Source of the DNA: SZUA-254 sp031379665
GTDB lineage: Bacteria > Bacteroidota > Ignavibacteria > UBA10030 > SZUA-254
NCBI GenBank assembly: GCA_031379665.1
Contig: JANNFI010000030.1
Location: 1-38,697, forward strand
DNA: 38,697 bases
Direction: 5' to 3'
Shown here: piece after piece, positions 7,300 through 14,562 of the stretch
How the letters are laid out: every line of letters starts with the position of its first letter
Numbering within the stretch: position 1 is the first letter of the stretch
Translations under genes and position numbers: made by a program
The notes under the pieces: model-generated
The model's database searches: none
What the model was told of the DNA's origin: nothing
What the model saw: only the letters and a program-made list of their open reading frames with translations

Positions 7300-8415
7300 T
7301 CAGGTCCTGCTGCCGCGGTCGCCGAAGCGTCCGTCGGTTGCCGATTTGCCGCTGTAGAATTTCCGGAGGTGGGCGATCTTCGAGATGCGGTCTTCGGCCA
7401 GCCGCGCCGACGCCTCGTGTGTAGGGATCCCCTCTTTCCCGGCGATGGTGAGGATCTCCAGAATCGTGGAGTAGATCCCTTCGGCCTGCTTCAGGGCCCG
7501 TTCCCTCGAGTAACCGCCAAGCTCGTTGGCGACATTGATAAGGCCGCCGGCGTTGATGGCGTAGTCGGGAGCGTAGAGAATTCCCTTCGCGGTGAGCATC
7601 TTACCGTGCCGATCTTCGTCGGCCAGCTGGTTGTTGGCCCCGCCGGCGATGATCTTCACCTTCAGCCTCGGAATGGTCTGGTCGTTGACGATCGCACCGA
7701 GCGCGCACGGGGCGAAGATGTCGGCGGCCACGTCGTAAATGTCGTCTGGGGGGACGTAGGTGGCGCCGTTGTTCTTCACAACGGCCTTCACCCGCTCCTC
7801 GTAGATGTCGGTGATGGATATCTTCACGCCTTCGGCGGCCAGGTGTCCGCAAAGGTGGGTGCCGACGTTTCCGGCGCCCTGCACGATGACCGATTTGCCG
7901 GAGAGCGAGTCGCTGCCGGTGAGTTTTTTCACCGAGGCCTTCATTCCATAGTATACCCCGAGCGCCGTCACGGGCGAGGGGTCCCCGCTCCCGCCAAGGG
8001 CCCGGTCGAGCCCCGTGACCGAGCGCGTTTCCATCCTGACCCACTCCATATCCTGCACGCTCGTCCCGACGTCTTCGGCCGTGATGTACCTTCCGGCCAG
8101 GCCTTCGACGAACCGGCCGTACGTCCGGAAGAGAATCTCGGTCTTGTCGGTCTTCGGGTTGCCGAGGATGACTGCCTTGCCGCCGCCGAGGTTCAGGCCC
8201 GCCACCGCGGCCTTGTACGTCATGCCCCGGGAGAGGCGCAGGGCGTCGTTGAGGGCGTCTTCGTCCGACGTATAGGTCCACATCCGGGTCCCGCCGAGCG
8301 CCGGCCCGAGCGTGGTGTCGTGGATGGCGATGATCGCCTGAAGCCCCGACCGCTTGTCGGAGCAGAAGACCACCTGTTCGTGTTTGTGTGTCTCGATGTC
8401 CTGAAAGATTCCCAT
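7300..8415 (-). CDS. ldh: Leucine/Glu/Phe/Val dehydrogenase family protein
   Basis: The 371-aa enzyme shows the amino-acid dehydrogenase core G-P-A-L-G-G-T-R-M with lysines K68 and K80 (G-G-G-K), matching the substrate-binding and catalytic lysines of Bacillus leucine dehydrogenase. The Rossmann domain carries V-Q-G-A-G-N-V-G followed by an acidic residue (T-D) at the end of strand 2, which favours NAD+. It would deaminate branched-chain amino acids reversibly to 2-oxo acids in the cytoplasm. Length and lack of an N-terminal extension fit LeuDH better than GluDH. The last 15 or so residues are family-atypical. It is first in the run with nusB and the MFS gene. There is no ribosome binding site before the ATG, although a candidate promoter is present. 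Confidence 0.92.
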   Translation of the reverse strand: MGIFQDIETHKHEQVVFCSDKRSGLQAIIAIHDTTLGPALGGTRMWTYTSDEDALNDALRLSRGMTYKAAVAGLNLGGGKAVILGNPKTDKTEILFRTYGRFVEGLAGRYITAEDVGTSVQDMEWVRMETRSVTGLDRALGGSGDPSPVTALGVYYGMKASVKKLTGSDSLSGKSVIVQGAGNVGTHLCGHLAAEGVKISITDIYEERVKAVVKNNGATYVPPDDIYDVAADIFAPCALGAIVNDQTIPRLKVKIIAGGANNQLADEDRHGKMLTAKGILYAPDYAINAGGLINVANELGGYSRERALKQAEGIYSTILEILTIAGKEGIPTHEASARLAEDRISKIAHLRKFYSGKSATDGRFGDRGSRT

Positions 8416-8456
8416 GATCGAAGTGGTCAGGGGTAGAAGTGGATTAAATATGGCGT

Positions 8457-8485
8457 AATGTAGGCAAAAAAAGGCGGAAGGGCAA
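8457..8485 (-). promoter_or_regulatory. Candidate promoter for the dehydrogenase operon
   Basis: On the minus strand TTGCCC (8480-8485), 17 bases and TACATT (8457-8462) place the start near 8450, 35 bases before the ATG. The same gap holds a small hairpin GCCCG-AG-CGGGC (8514-8525) after the obg stop, but without a T-run. Confidence 0.4.
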
Positions 8486-8527
8486 TTCGGGGGGCCGTCG
8501 CGCTTTTGGGGGAGCCCGCTCGGGCGT

Positions 8528-9520
8528 TCAATTCACCGTTTCAGCGAGCAGCTTCCAGCATTCATCGAGGAGTTGCTTGATTCCATCCCCGCTGACCGAT
8601 GAGATCCGCAGGACGGTCGCGCCTTTCTCGAAGCGGACCTTCTTCAATTCCTTCAGCATTTCTTCGTCCGCGGTGTCGATTTTCGAGATCGCGATGATCC
8701 GGGGCTTTTGGGCGAGGACCGGGTTGTGCTCCTTCAGCTCCTTCAGTAGCGTCACGTACTGGTCCTTGACCGCTCCGGCGGAACAATCGAGCAGGAATAC
8801 CAGTGCGCGCGTCCGTTCGATGTGCCTCAGGAAACGGGTGCCAAGGCCCTTCCCGGTATGCGCCCCCTCGATGAGGCCCGGGATGTCGGCGACCACGAAG
8901 CTGCTGTAGTTTTCGTACTTGACGATACCCAGGATCGGCACAAGCGTCGTGAAGGGGTAGTCCGCGATCTTCGGTCTCGCGGCGGAGATGCGGGAGATGA
9001 GCGTGGACTTGCCGGCGTTCGGAAACCCGACCAACCCGACGTCCGCCAGGAGTTTCAACTCGAGGGCGAGCGTCTTCGCCTCGCCGGGCTTCCCCGGCTC
9101 CGCTTTGCGGGGCGCCTGGTTCGTGGAGGTTGCGAACCGTGAATTTCCGCGGCCGCCCTTTCCACCGCGCGCCGCAACGTACCGGTCTCCGCCGGCCTTA
9201 AGGTCCGCGAGCAGCTCAGATGTCGCCGCGTCCCGGAAGACGGTGCCGGCCGGCACGCGGATCTCGACGTGGTCGCCACTCTTCCCCGTCCTCCTCGAGC
9301 CCATCCCGCTCTGGCCGTTGTCCGCCTCGTAGGAATGCCGGTACCGGAAATCGAGCAGGGTGGTCAGCTGGCGGTCGGCGACGAAGACGATGTCGCCGCC
9401 GTTCCCGCCGTCGCCACCGTCGGGCCCGCCCTTCGGAATGAATTTTTCGCGCCGGAAGCTGACGGCGCCTTTGCCGCCGCTGCCCGAACTGACGGTGACG
9501 GTTGCGGTATCGATGAACAT
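8528..9520 (-). CDS. obg: Obg family GTPase
   Basis: The 330-aa protein has the glycine-rich Obg fold (residues 1-157, with G-G-P-D-G-G-D-G-G-N-G-G-D) followed by a G domain: P-loop G-F-P-N-A-G-K-S-T (165-173), Y-P-F-T-T-L as switch I, D-I-P-G-L-I-E-G-A as G3, and S-K-I-D as G4. It lacks the C-terminal OCT domain of Bacillus Obg, which is common in Gram-negative bacteria. Obg binds the 50S subunit late in assembly and links GTP/ppGpp levels to growth. It starts 6 bases after the stop of the unknown 374-aa gene, with GAGG about 9 bases upstream. It is the last gene of the TPR, unknown, obg unit. Confidence 0.96.
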   Translation of the reverse strand: MFIDTATVTVSSGSGGKGAVSFRREKFIPKGGPDGGDGGNGGDIVFVADRQLTTLLDFRYRHSYEADNGQSGMGSRRTGKSGDHVEIRVPAGTVFRDAATSELLADLKAGGDRYVAARGGKGGRGNSRFATSTNQAPRKAEPGKPGEAKTLALELKLLADVGLVGFPNAGKSTLISRISAARPKIADYPFTTLVPILGIVKYENYSSFVVADIPGLIEGAHTGKGLGTRFLRHIERTRALVFLLDCSAGAVKDQYVTLLKELKEHNPVLAQKPRIIAISKIDTADEEMLKELKKVRFEKGATVLRISSVSGDGIKQLLDECWKLLAETVN

Positions 9521-9526
9521 CGGGGA

Positions 9527-10651
9527 TTACCTCGGGGGATGGTACTGCTGGAACACGATCTCGATGAACCGCTCGGCTTCGCCGGAGTAGGGGTTGACAT
9601 CGTTCCTGATGAATATTTCGTCGATGTAGCGAGAGGCTTCCTTCCAGCCCGCCATCTGCGAGAGCTGCCGGACCGCCTCATCGAACCTCGCGTCCTCCTG
9701 CTTGAAAATTTTTCGGATGAATTTCCGTTTTTCCCCCTCCTGGATCACTGTGGAGAGGTCCGGACCTGGCTGGGGGGCGGCATCGTGTGCGGCGGGGGTG
9801 GGCGCGTCCGGCGGGGGCGCTTCGAGTGCCCCGGCGCTCGTCCCGGCTGTTTTTGCTTCGATCCGCTCCACGGTGAACTCCCCGGATGCCCGGCGGACGT
9901 CCTCGAGGATGGCGGCAAGCGCCGCGGCTGTAATTTCGGTCAGGCCCTGCGCCAGCTCCCCTTCGAGCCGCGTCTGGGCGTCGGTCAACCCCTTGTCCTC
10001 AAAATACTTGATGAGCGCCCTGGCGGGCATCGGGTTCTTCCCGGCGTTCTTCGGATAATCGAAGAACTCAAACAGCGGGATGAGCGCGTCGGCGATTTCC
10101 TGCCCGGTCTTGCGGCGAACGAAGGCCCCGTCGATCTTCCAGAGGAGCGTCGAGAATTCCTCCTTCGTGAACGCGGTGATTTTTTTGTCCCCGGCGTACC
10201 GGAAAATAACGTCCTTGAAATACTCGTATGGCGAGAAATGCTGGAGCAGGCGGCGGAGCGATTCGATCGAGACGGCTGGCTCCTTCTCGAACACCACGCC
10301 GGTCAGGGTCCACTGCGGCCGCACCAGGTAATTGGCGAGGACCTGAACGGCGTCGGTGAGGCGCGCGATGTACTCCTTCCTCGTGAAGACGAAGTGCATC
10401 ACCATTGCCGAGTGCAGCTGGACCTGGGCGTTCTTCACGTCGGGGTGATCGTGATTGAACCGACTCTGCTTCAGCGCCGCGCGGTGCTCCTCCAGGAGCA
10501 TCCCCTCGACGTCGGTCCGGAAGAAGGTCTTCACGGCGGGGATCCCGTCGGCGGCCAGGATTTCACGAAGAGAGATGGAGCCCGCCTGGCCGATGGTGTT
10601 GCGGGCGATGACGCCGATGATATGTTCGGTTTCGCTTTCGAGCACGCTCAT
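9527..10651 (-). CDS. Unrecognised 374-aa cytoplasmic protein
   Basis: I do not recognise this family. There is no signal peptide or membrane segment. An N-terminal part (about 1-265) is mostly helical and rich in aromatic and charged residues. A proline/alanine-rich linker follows (about 270-300, A-P-P-P-D-A-P-T-P). The C-terminal 75 residues form a compact charged domain with repeated aromatic/acidic pairs (F-I-R-K-I-F, D-E-I-F-I-R-N-D-V-N-P, F-I-E-I-V-F). The N-P-Y-S-G-E-A-E-R-F end looks conserved. Its ATG overlaps the stop of the TPR gene (ATGA) and its stop is 6 bases before obg, so it is made together with both. A role linked to envelope or ribosome assembly would be guesswork. Confidence 0.8.
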   Translation of the reverse strand: MSVLESETEHIIGVIARNTIGQAGSISLREILAADGIPAVKTFFRTDVEGMLLEEHRAALKQSRFNHDHPDVKNAQVQLHSAMVMHFVFTRKEYIARLTDAVQVLANYLVRPQWTLTGVVFEKEPAVSIESLRRLLQHFSPYEYFKDVIFRYAGDKKITAFTKEEFSTLLWKIDGAFVRRKTGQEIADALIPLFEFFDYPKNAGKNPMPARALIKYFEDKGLTDAQTRLEGELAQGLTEITAAALAAILEDVRRASGEFTVERIEAKTAGTSAGALEAPPPDAPTPAAHDAAPQPGPDLSTVIQEGEKRKFIRKIFKQEDARFDEAVRQLSQMAGWKEASRYIDEIFIRNDVNPYSGEAERFIEIVFQQYHPPR

Positions 10652-13600
10652 TTGGATGATTTGTTCAGGAGTTTCACGCGGTCGATTTCCTTGCGCGCCG
10701 CGGCCTTGAAGTTCGCGTCGATGCCGGGTCGTTCGACGACCTGCTGGTACATCGAGATCGCCTCGTCGAACTTCATCATTTTTTCGTACGACTGACCGGC
10801 CATGTAGAACGAGGTGGCGGTCCAGTCGACGTTTCCCTTCCCTGACGCCAGGTACGGGACCTTCAGGAACTCCAGGATCGCCTGCTGGTATTCTCCCTTA
10901 TAATAGTACGCCTCGCCGATGTTGTACCGGAGCTCCGCCTCGGCGGCGTTGCCGGCTTCCGGCAGGAGGGCCTGGAACTGGAAGATCGCCTGGTCGTAAT
11001 AGCCGATTTTCGTATAGAGGGTCCCGATCCTGACCTTCTTGTCGACGACGGAGGCGTCGTTCGGGTACCGCTGGATGAAATCCCTCGTCGTCTGCAGGGC
11101 GTTGTCGTAGAGTTTCACCGATTGGTACGCTTCGATCAGGTTCGTCATCGCGTAGGGGAGGATGTCGCCGGCCGCCTCGGGACTCATCATGATCTGCTGG
11201 TAGAGCCCTATCGCCTCCTCGTACCGCTCCGCGTTGAAGTGGTAATTCCCCGCGGAGAGGAGGGCCCTGGGCTTCACCTCGGAGTCGGGGTATTTCTTCG
11301 CGATCTCCCTGTACATCTCGAACGCCTTCTCACCGTCGCCGGTCACCTCGACGACCTTCGCCGCGTAGAACTCGGCCCAGGGCCCCTGCGGAGTGTCGCC
11401 GAAGTCGTCGGCGACCTTCTCGAAGAGATCCTTCGCCTTCGTGTAATCCTTCGCCCGGAAATAGACCTGCCCCCGCTCGTACTGGAATTCGGCGCGTTCC
11501 TTCTTCGGCTTGCCGAATTTTTTCTCGAACAGGGTGATCATCTTGTCGGCGTCCTTGACCCTGTCGAGGCGGAGCGTCGAGACGATCGCCCTCGCGTACG
11601 CCGAGCGCTGCTCCGCGGGGACCTTCGACGAGTCGGCGATGGCGGTAAACTGCCGCGCGGCCTCGGCGTATTGTTCGGACGAGAAGAGGAGTTCCGCGAT
11701 GTCGGGTGAAAGCGCGCTTCCGGATCCCCTCGAGGAGGCTTCCCGGAAATAGGCCGACGCCGACTCGGTCCGGCCCTGGATCCTCGCCAGGTTCCCGAGG
11801 GCGTAGTATGCCTCGCTCGCCCTGGGGTCCAGGTACCCGCCTTCCCGGAGGAAGCGGTGATAGTGCGCGAGGGCGCGTTCCTTGTCGCCCGAGCGGTCAT
11901 ACGCCTGTGCCAGCGTGAAGAGTTCGGTCAGGGGCATCGCGTCCCCCGCACCCGGCGGTTCCAGCGCGCGCGGGCCGAGGAGCTCGATGACCTCGGGATA
12001 CGCCCCGGCCTGGGAGAGGACGCCGGGGAGGTCGGCCGCGGCTTTCTCACCGGTGGAGGAGTACGGATATTCCAGCGAAAGCGTCCTGAGAAAACCGGCG
12101 GCAGCCTCGTAGTCTTTCCTCGAGAGCGCCTCCGATGCGAGCGCCGACAGTGCGAGAGCTGTGACCCGCGGATGCTCAGCCCTGGCGACGACCTCGCCCC
12201 ATTTCGCCGAGGCCGAATCAGGCTGTTTGTTCATCGCGTGCGCGCGTCCCGCCGAGTAGAGCGCCTCGTCGGTGCGAGCTGAGGGTCCGGCGAGCACCAT
12301 GCCGAACATCCTCAGCGCATCCGCCGGTTGGGCGTTGGCGAGGGCGAGCTCCCCGAGCGTCAGGATGACCGCCTCACGGTTGGGGGAGTCGGGGTAATTC
12401 TTCAGGAACTTCCGTCCTTCGCTCACGATCTGTTCGTAGGGTGAAGAGGCGGAGGAAATCTGGAACGCGAAGAAGGCGGCGTCGGCGGTCCACTGGTTCG
12501 CCGGGAATTGGTCGATGAATTTCGCGTACTGGTCGGCGGCGGTCATCAGCGCGTCGGGTTCGACCTCCGAGAGGAGGTGGGAGGACCGCGCCCTCATGAA
12601 CGAAGCCGTGACGGTCTCATCCGGCCCGAGTCCACCGCGGAGGGCGTTCTCGAACTGTTTGGTCGCGTTCTCGTAATCCTTCAGGTCCTGGAAGTAGATT
12701 TCACCGAGCTGGTAGGCGAGCATCGGCGTCGGTTTTTCGGAGAGGACGCCCCCGAAGAGTTCCGCGAGCTTTCCGATTCCGACGTCGCGGTTCTTGATCT
12801 TGTGCGTTTCCAGGAAGTCGACCGCCTTCCGCGCCTCCTCGAAGTGGTCGTTCGCCGGGAATCGCGTCTGGAGGTCGGTGTATGTCGTCACAGCGTCGGC
12901 GTCGTCGCCCAGCTCCACCTGGCAGAGCGCGGCGGCGAACAGGGCGTCGTCGGCGATTGGCGATCCGGGGGCCTGCTCGGCGATCTGTTCGTAGATCCTG
13001 AGCGCATTCTTGCAGTCGGACAGCACCTCGCGATAGGTCTCGCCGAGGTTGAAGTACGCGGAGACGAGACGGAGGTCGTCGGGGAATTCATTCCCGTAGA
13101 GTTTCAGGTATTTTGACGCTTCCCCCGGCCGCTTGAGGCCGATCGACGCGCGGGCGCTAAGGAGGAGGGCCCGTCCCCTGATATCCGCGGACGCGTCCGC
13201 GCTGATGCGTCCGGCGAGATCGAGGGCCCGCTTGAATTTTTTCTCGGCGATAGCGGCGCCGGCGGCCCGGAGCCGCGCCGGGAGCGCGAGGGGATGCGCC
13301 GGGCTCGCGGCGATCAACCGGTCCCACGCCTCGCCGGCCTGCCCGTACTGTTTCAGCGATTCGTGGGCGACGCCGAGATGAAAGAGGGCTTCCGCCTTCA
13401 AAGAATCGTCGAGGCCCTTGCGGACTGAGAGTGCCTGCAGTCGTGACGCCGCGGGTTTCGCCCTGCCGGTGAGGATCTCGAGCTTGCCCAGCTCGACCGT
13501 GGCGATCGGCGCGATGTCAGTTTCGCCGAACCTGGATAGCAGCCCGGTCAGCGTCGACTCGGCGTTCGAGAAGAGCCCCGCGCCGATCTGGAATTTTGCG

Positions 13601-14373
13601 ATGGCGAAGAGCGCCGCGGCCCGGACCGGGGACGGCGCGTCGCTCTGGGCGACCCTTCGCGCTTCCTCCTCGGCGAGTTCGAGCTGGCCTTCCTCCGCGT
13701 ACAACTCGCCGATGGCGAGCCGCGCGGACACCACCTGTTTGCTGTCGGGATATCCCTGGATGAGCGAGCGGAATACCTGTTTCGCGGCGTCGCGCTCACC
13801 GAGGTCCCGGCGCATTTCGCCCGCCTTCAGGAGGGCCTCGGGGACGAGGGGGCTGTCGGGATGGAAGACCTTCACCCGTTCGTACGCGAGGGCCGCCTCT
13901 TTGTCGCTGCCGACGGCGTGGAACGCGTGCCCGACGTTGAGCCACGCTTCCGGCGCCCGGGGATGTTCGACGTACGAGAGGGCGAAATTCTGGAACGTGG
14001 TCCTCGCGTCGTCATACTGCTTCATCTGCATCTGGACGAGCCCGAGGTAGAACCGGGCCTCGATGGATTGGGCGGTGTTCGGGTAGGCAGAGATATACTG
14101 CCTGAATTGCTGGGAGGCAAGGTCGTACATCCGGTCGTTGAACAGGTTGACCGCCAGCTTGAAATCGGCATTTTCCCTCGAATCCTGGGCAAGAAGAGGG
14201 GAAACAAGCGAAAGGAGGGCCAGTAGGCTCAGCAGGACCAGCAGGCTCGGCTGGCTCAGGTCAATCAGCGCGACGGGCCGAAATGAGGGTTTCCCGGCGA
14301 TGGGGTGCAGGGATCGGCCGGCCGGCAAGGCTGGCTTCGATGACCTGAATGGCGTGGGTGGCGTGCTCGGCAT
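10648..14373 (-). CDS. Giant secreted TPR-repeat protein
   Basis: From the ATG at 14373 the product is about 1241 aa. A hydrophobic segment (L-V-L-L-S-L-L-A-L-L-S-L-V-S-P-L-L-A) ends in an A-Q cleavage-like site about 60 residues in. Almost all the rest is tetratricopeptide repeats of the YbgF/BamD-like type, recognisable by repeating A-x-x-x-F-x-x-x-x-x-x-Y-P-x-S and A-x-Y-x-x-G motifs; I estimate 25-30 units. It probably lies in the periplasm as a scaffold. The start is uncertain. A GTG at 14409 is in frame, but a candidate promoter predicts transcription from about 14411, which leaves that codon almost no leader. An unusually long N-terminal region precedes the signal. It heads the unit with the unknown protein and obg. 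Confidence 0.82.
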   Translation of the reverse strand: MPSTPPTPFRSSKPALPAGRSLHPIAGKPSFRPVALIDLSQPSLLVLLSLLALLSLVSPLLAQDSRENADFKLAVNLFNDRMYDLASQQFRQYISAYPNTAQSIEARFYLGLVQMQMKQYDDARTTFQNFALSYVEHPRAPEAWLNVGHAFHAVGSDKEAALAYERVKVFHPDSPLVPEALLKAGEMRRDLGERDAAKQVFRSLIQGYPDSKQVVSARLAIGELYAEEGQLELAEEEARRVAQSDAPSPVRAAALFAIAKFQIGAGLFSNAESTLTGLLSRFGETDIAPIATVELGKLEILTGRAKPAASRLQALSVRKGLDDSLKAEALFHLGVAHESLKQYGQAGEAWDRLIAASPAHPLALPARLRAAGAAIAEKKFKRALDLAGRISADASADIRGRALLLSARASIGLKRPGEASKYLKLYGNEFPDDLRLVSAYFNLGETYREVLSDCKNALRIYEQIAEQAPGSPIADDALFAAALCQVELGDDADAVTTYTDLQTRFPANDHFEEARKAVDFLETHKIKNRDVGIGKLAELFGGVLSEKPTPMLAYQLGEIYFQDLKDYENATKQFENALRGGLGPDETVTASFMRARSSHLLSEVEPDALMTAADQYAKFIDQFPANQWTADAAFFAFQISSASSPYEQIVSEGRKFLKNYPDSPNREAVILTLGELALANAQPADALRMFGMVLAGPSARTDEALYSAGRAHAMNKQPDSASAKWGEVVARAEHPRVTALALSALASEALSRKDYEAAAGFLRTLSLEYPYSSTGEKAAADLPGVLSQAGAYPEVIELLGPRALEPPGAGDAMPLTELFTLAQAYDRSGDKERALAHYHRFLREGGYLDPRASEAYYALGNLARIQGRTESASAYFREASSRGSGSALSPDIAELLFSSEQYAEAARQFTAIADSSKVPAEQRSAYARAIVSTLRLDRVKDADKMITLFEKKFGKPKKERAEFQYERGQVYFRAKDYTKAKDLFEKVADDFGDTPQGPWAEFYAAKVVEVTGDGEKAFEMYREIAKKYPDSEVKPRALLSAGNYHFNAERYEEAIGLYQQIMMSPEAAGDILPYAMTNLIEAYQSVKLYDNALQTTRDFIQRYPNDASVVDKKVRIGTLYTKIGYYDQAIFQFQALLPEAGNAAEAELRYNIGEAYYYKGEYQQAILEFLKVPYLASGKGNVDWTATSFYMAGQSYEKMMKFDEAISMYQQVVERPGIDANFKAAARKEIDRVKLLNKSSK

Positions 14374-14417
14374 GGTCCGCGTGATGCGATCGTTCTCTTC
14401 CCGGTTCACAGGTGAAC

Positions 14418-14446
14418 AAGATAGGGTTTATCCCGCTGTGGTGCAA
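14418..14446 (-). promoter_or_regulatory. Candidate promoter for the TPR/unknown/obg unit
   Basis: On the minus strand TTGCAC (14441-14446), 17 bases and TATCTT (14418-14423). It lies in the 150-base divergent gap next to a promoter facing the other way. Confidence 0.4.
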
Positions 14447-14465
14447 ACAAGTTACGGGTCATTCC

Positions 14466-14494
14466 TTGATTTTCAGGTCGAATCTGAGCATATT
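14466..14494 (+). promoter_or_regulatory. Candidate promoter for the T9SS-sorted protein
   Basis: TTGATT (14466-14471), 17 bases and CATATT (14489-14494) put the transcription start near 14501, downstream of the first possible ATG (14494) and upstream of the ATG at 14563. Confidence 0.45.
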
Positions 14495-14562
14495 TGATGG
14501 ATGAATCCTTTCCGCCAGGCATCCGCCGCCTGGTTCATCCCTTTAATAGCCTATCCCGACAG

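Noticed and set aside
8514..8525. GCCCG-AG-CGGGC hairpin after obg as a terminator
   Set aside because: Only 5 bp of stem and followed by C and A rather than a T-run.
9269..10795. 508-codon open frame spanning obg, the unknown gene and the TPR gene
   Set aside because: Crosses three real genes on the other strand and has no protein-like pattern.
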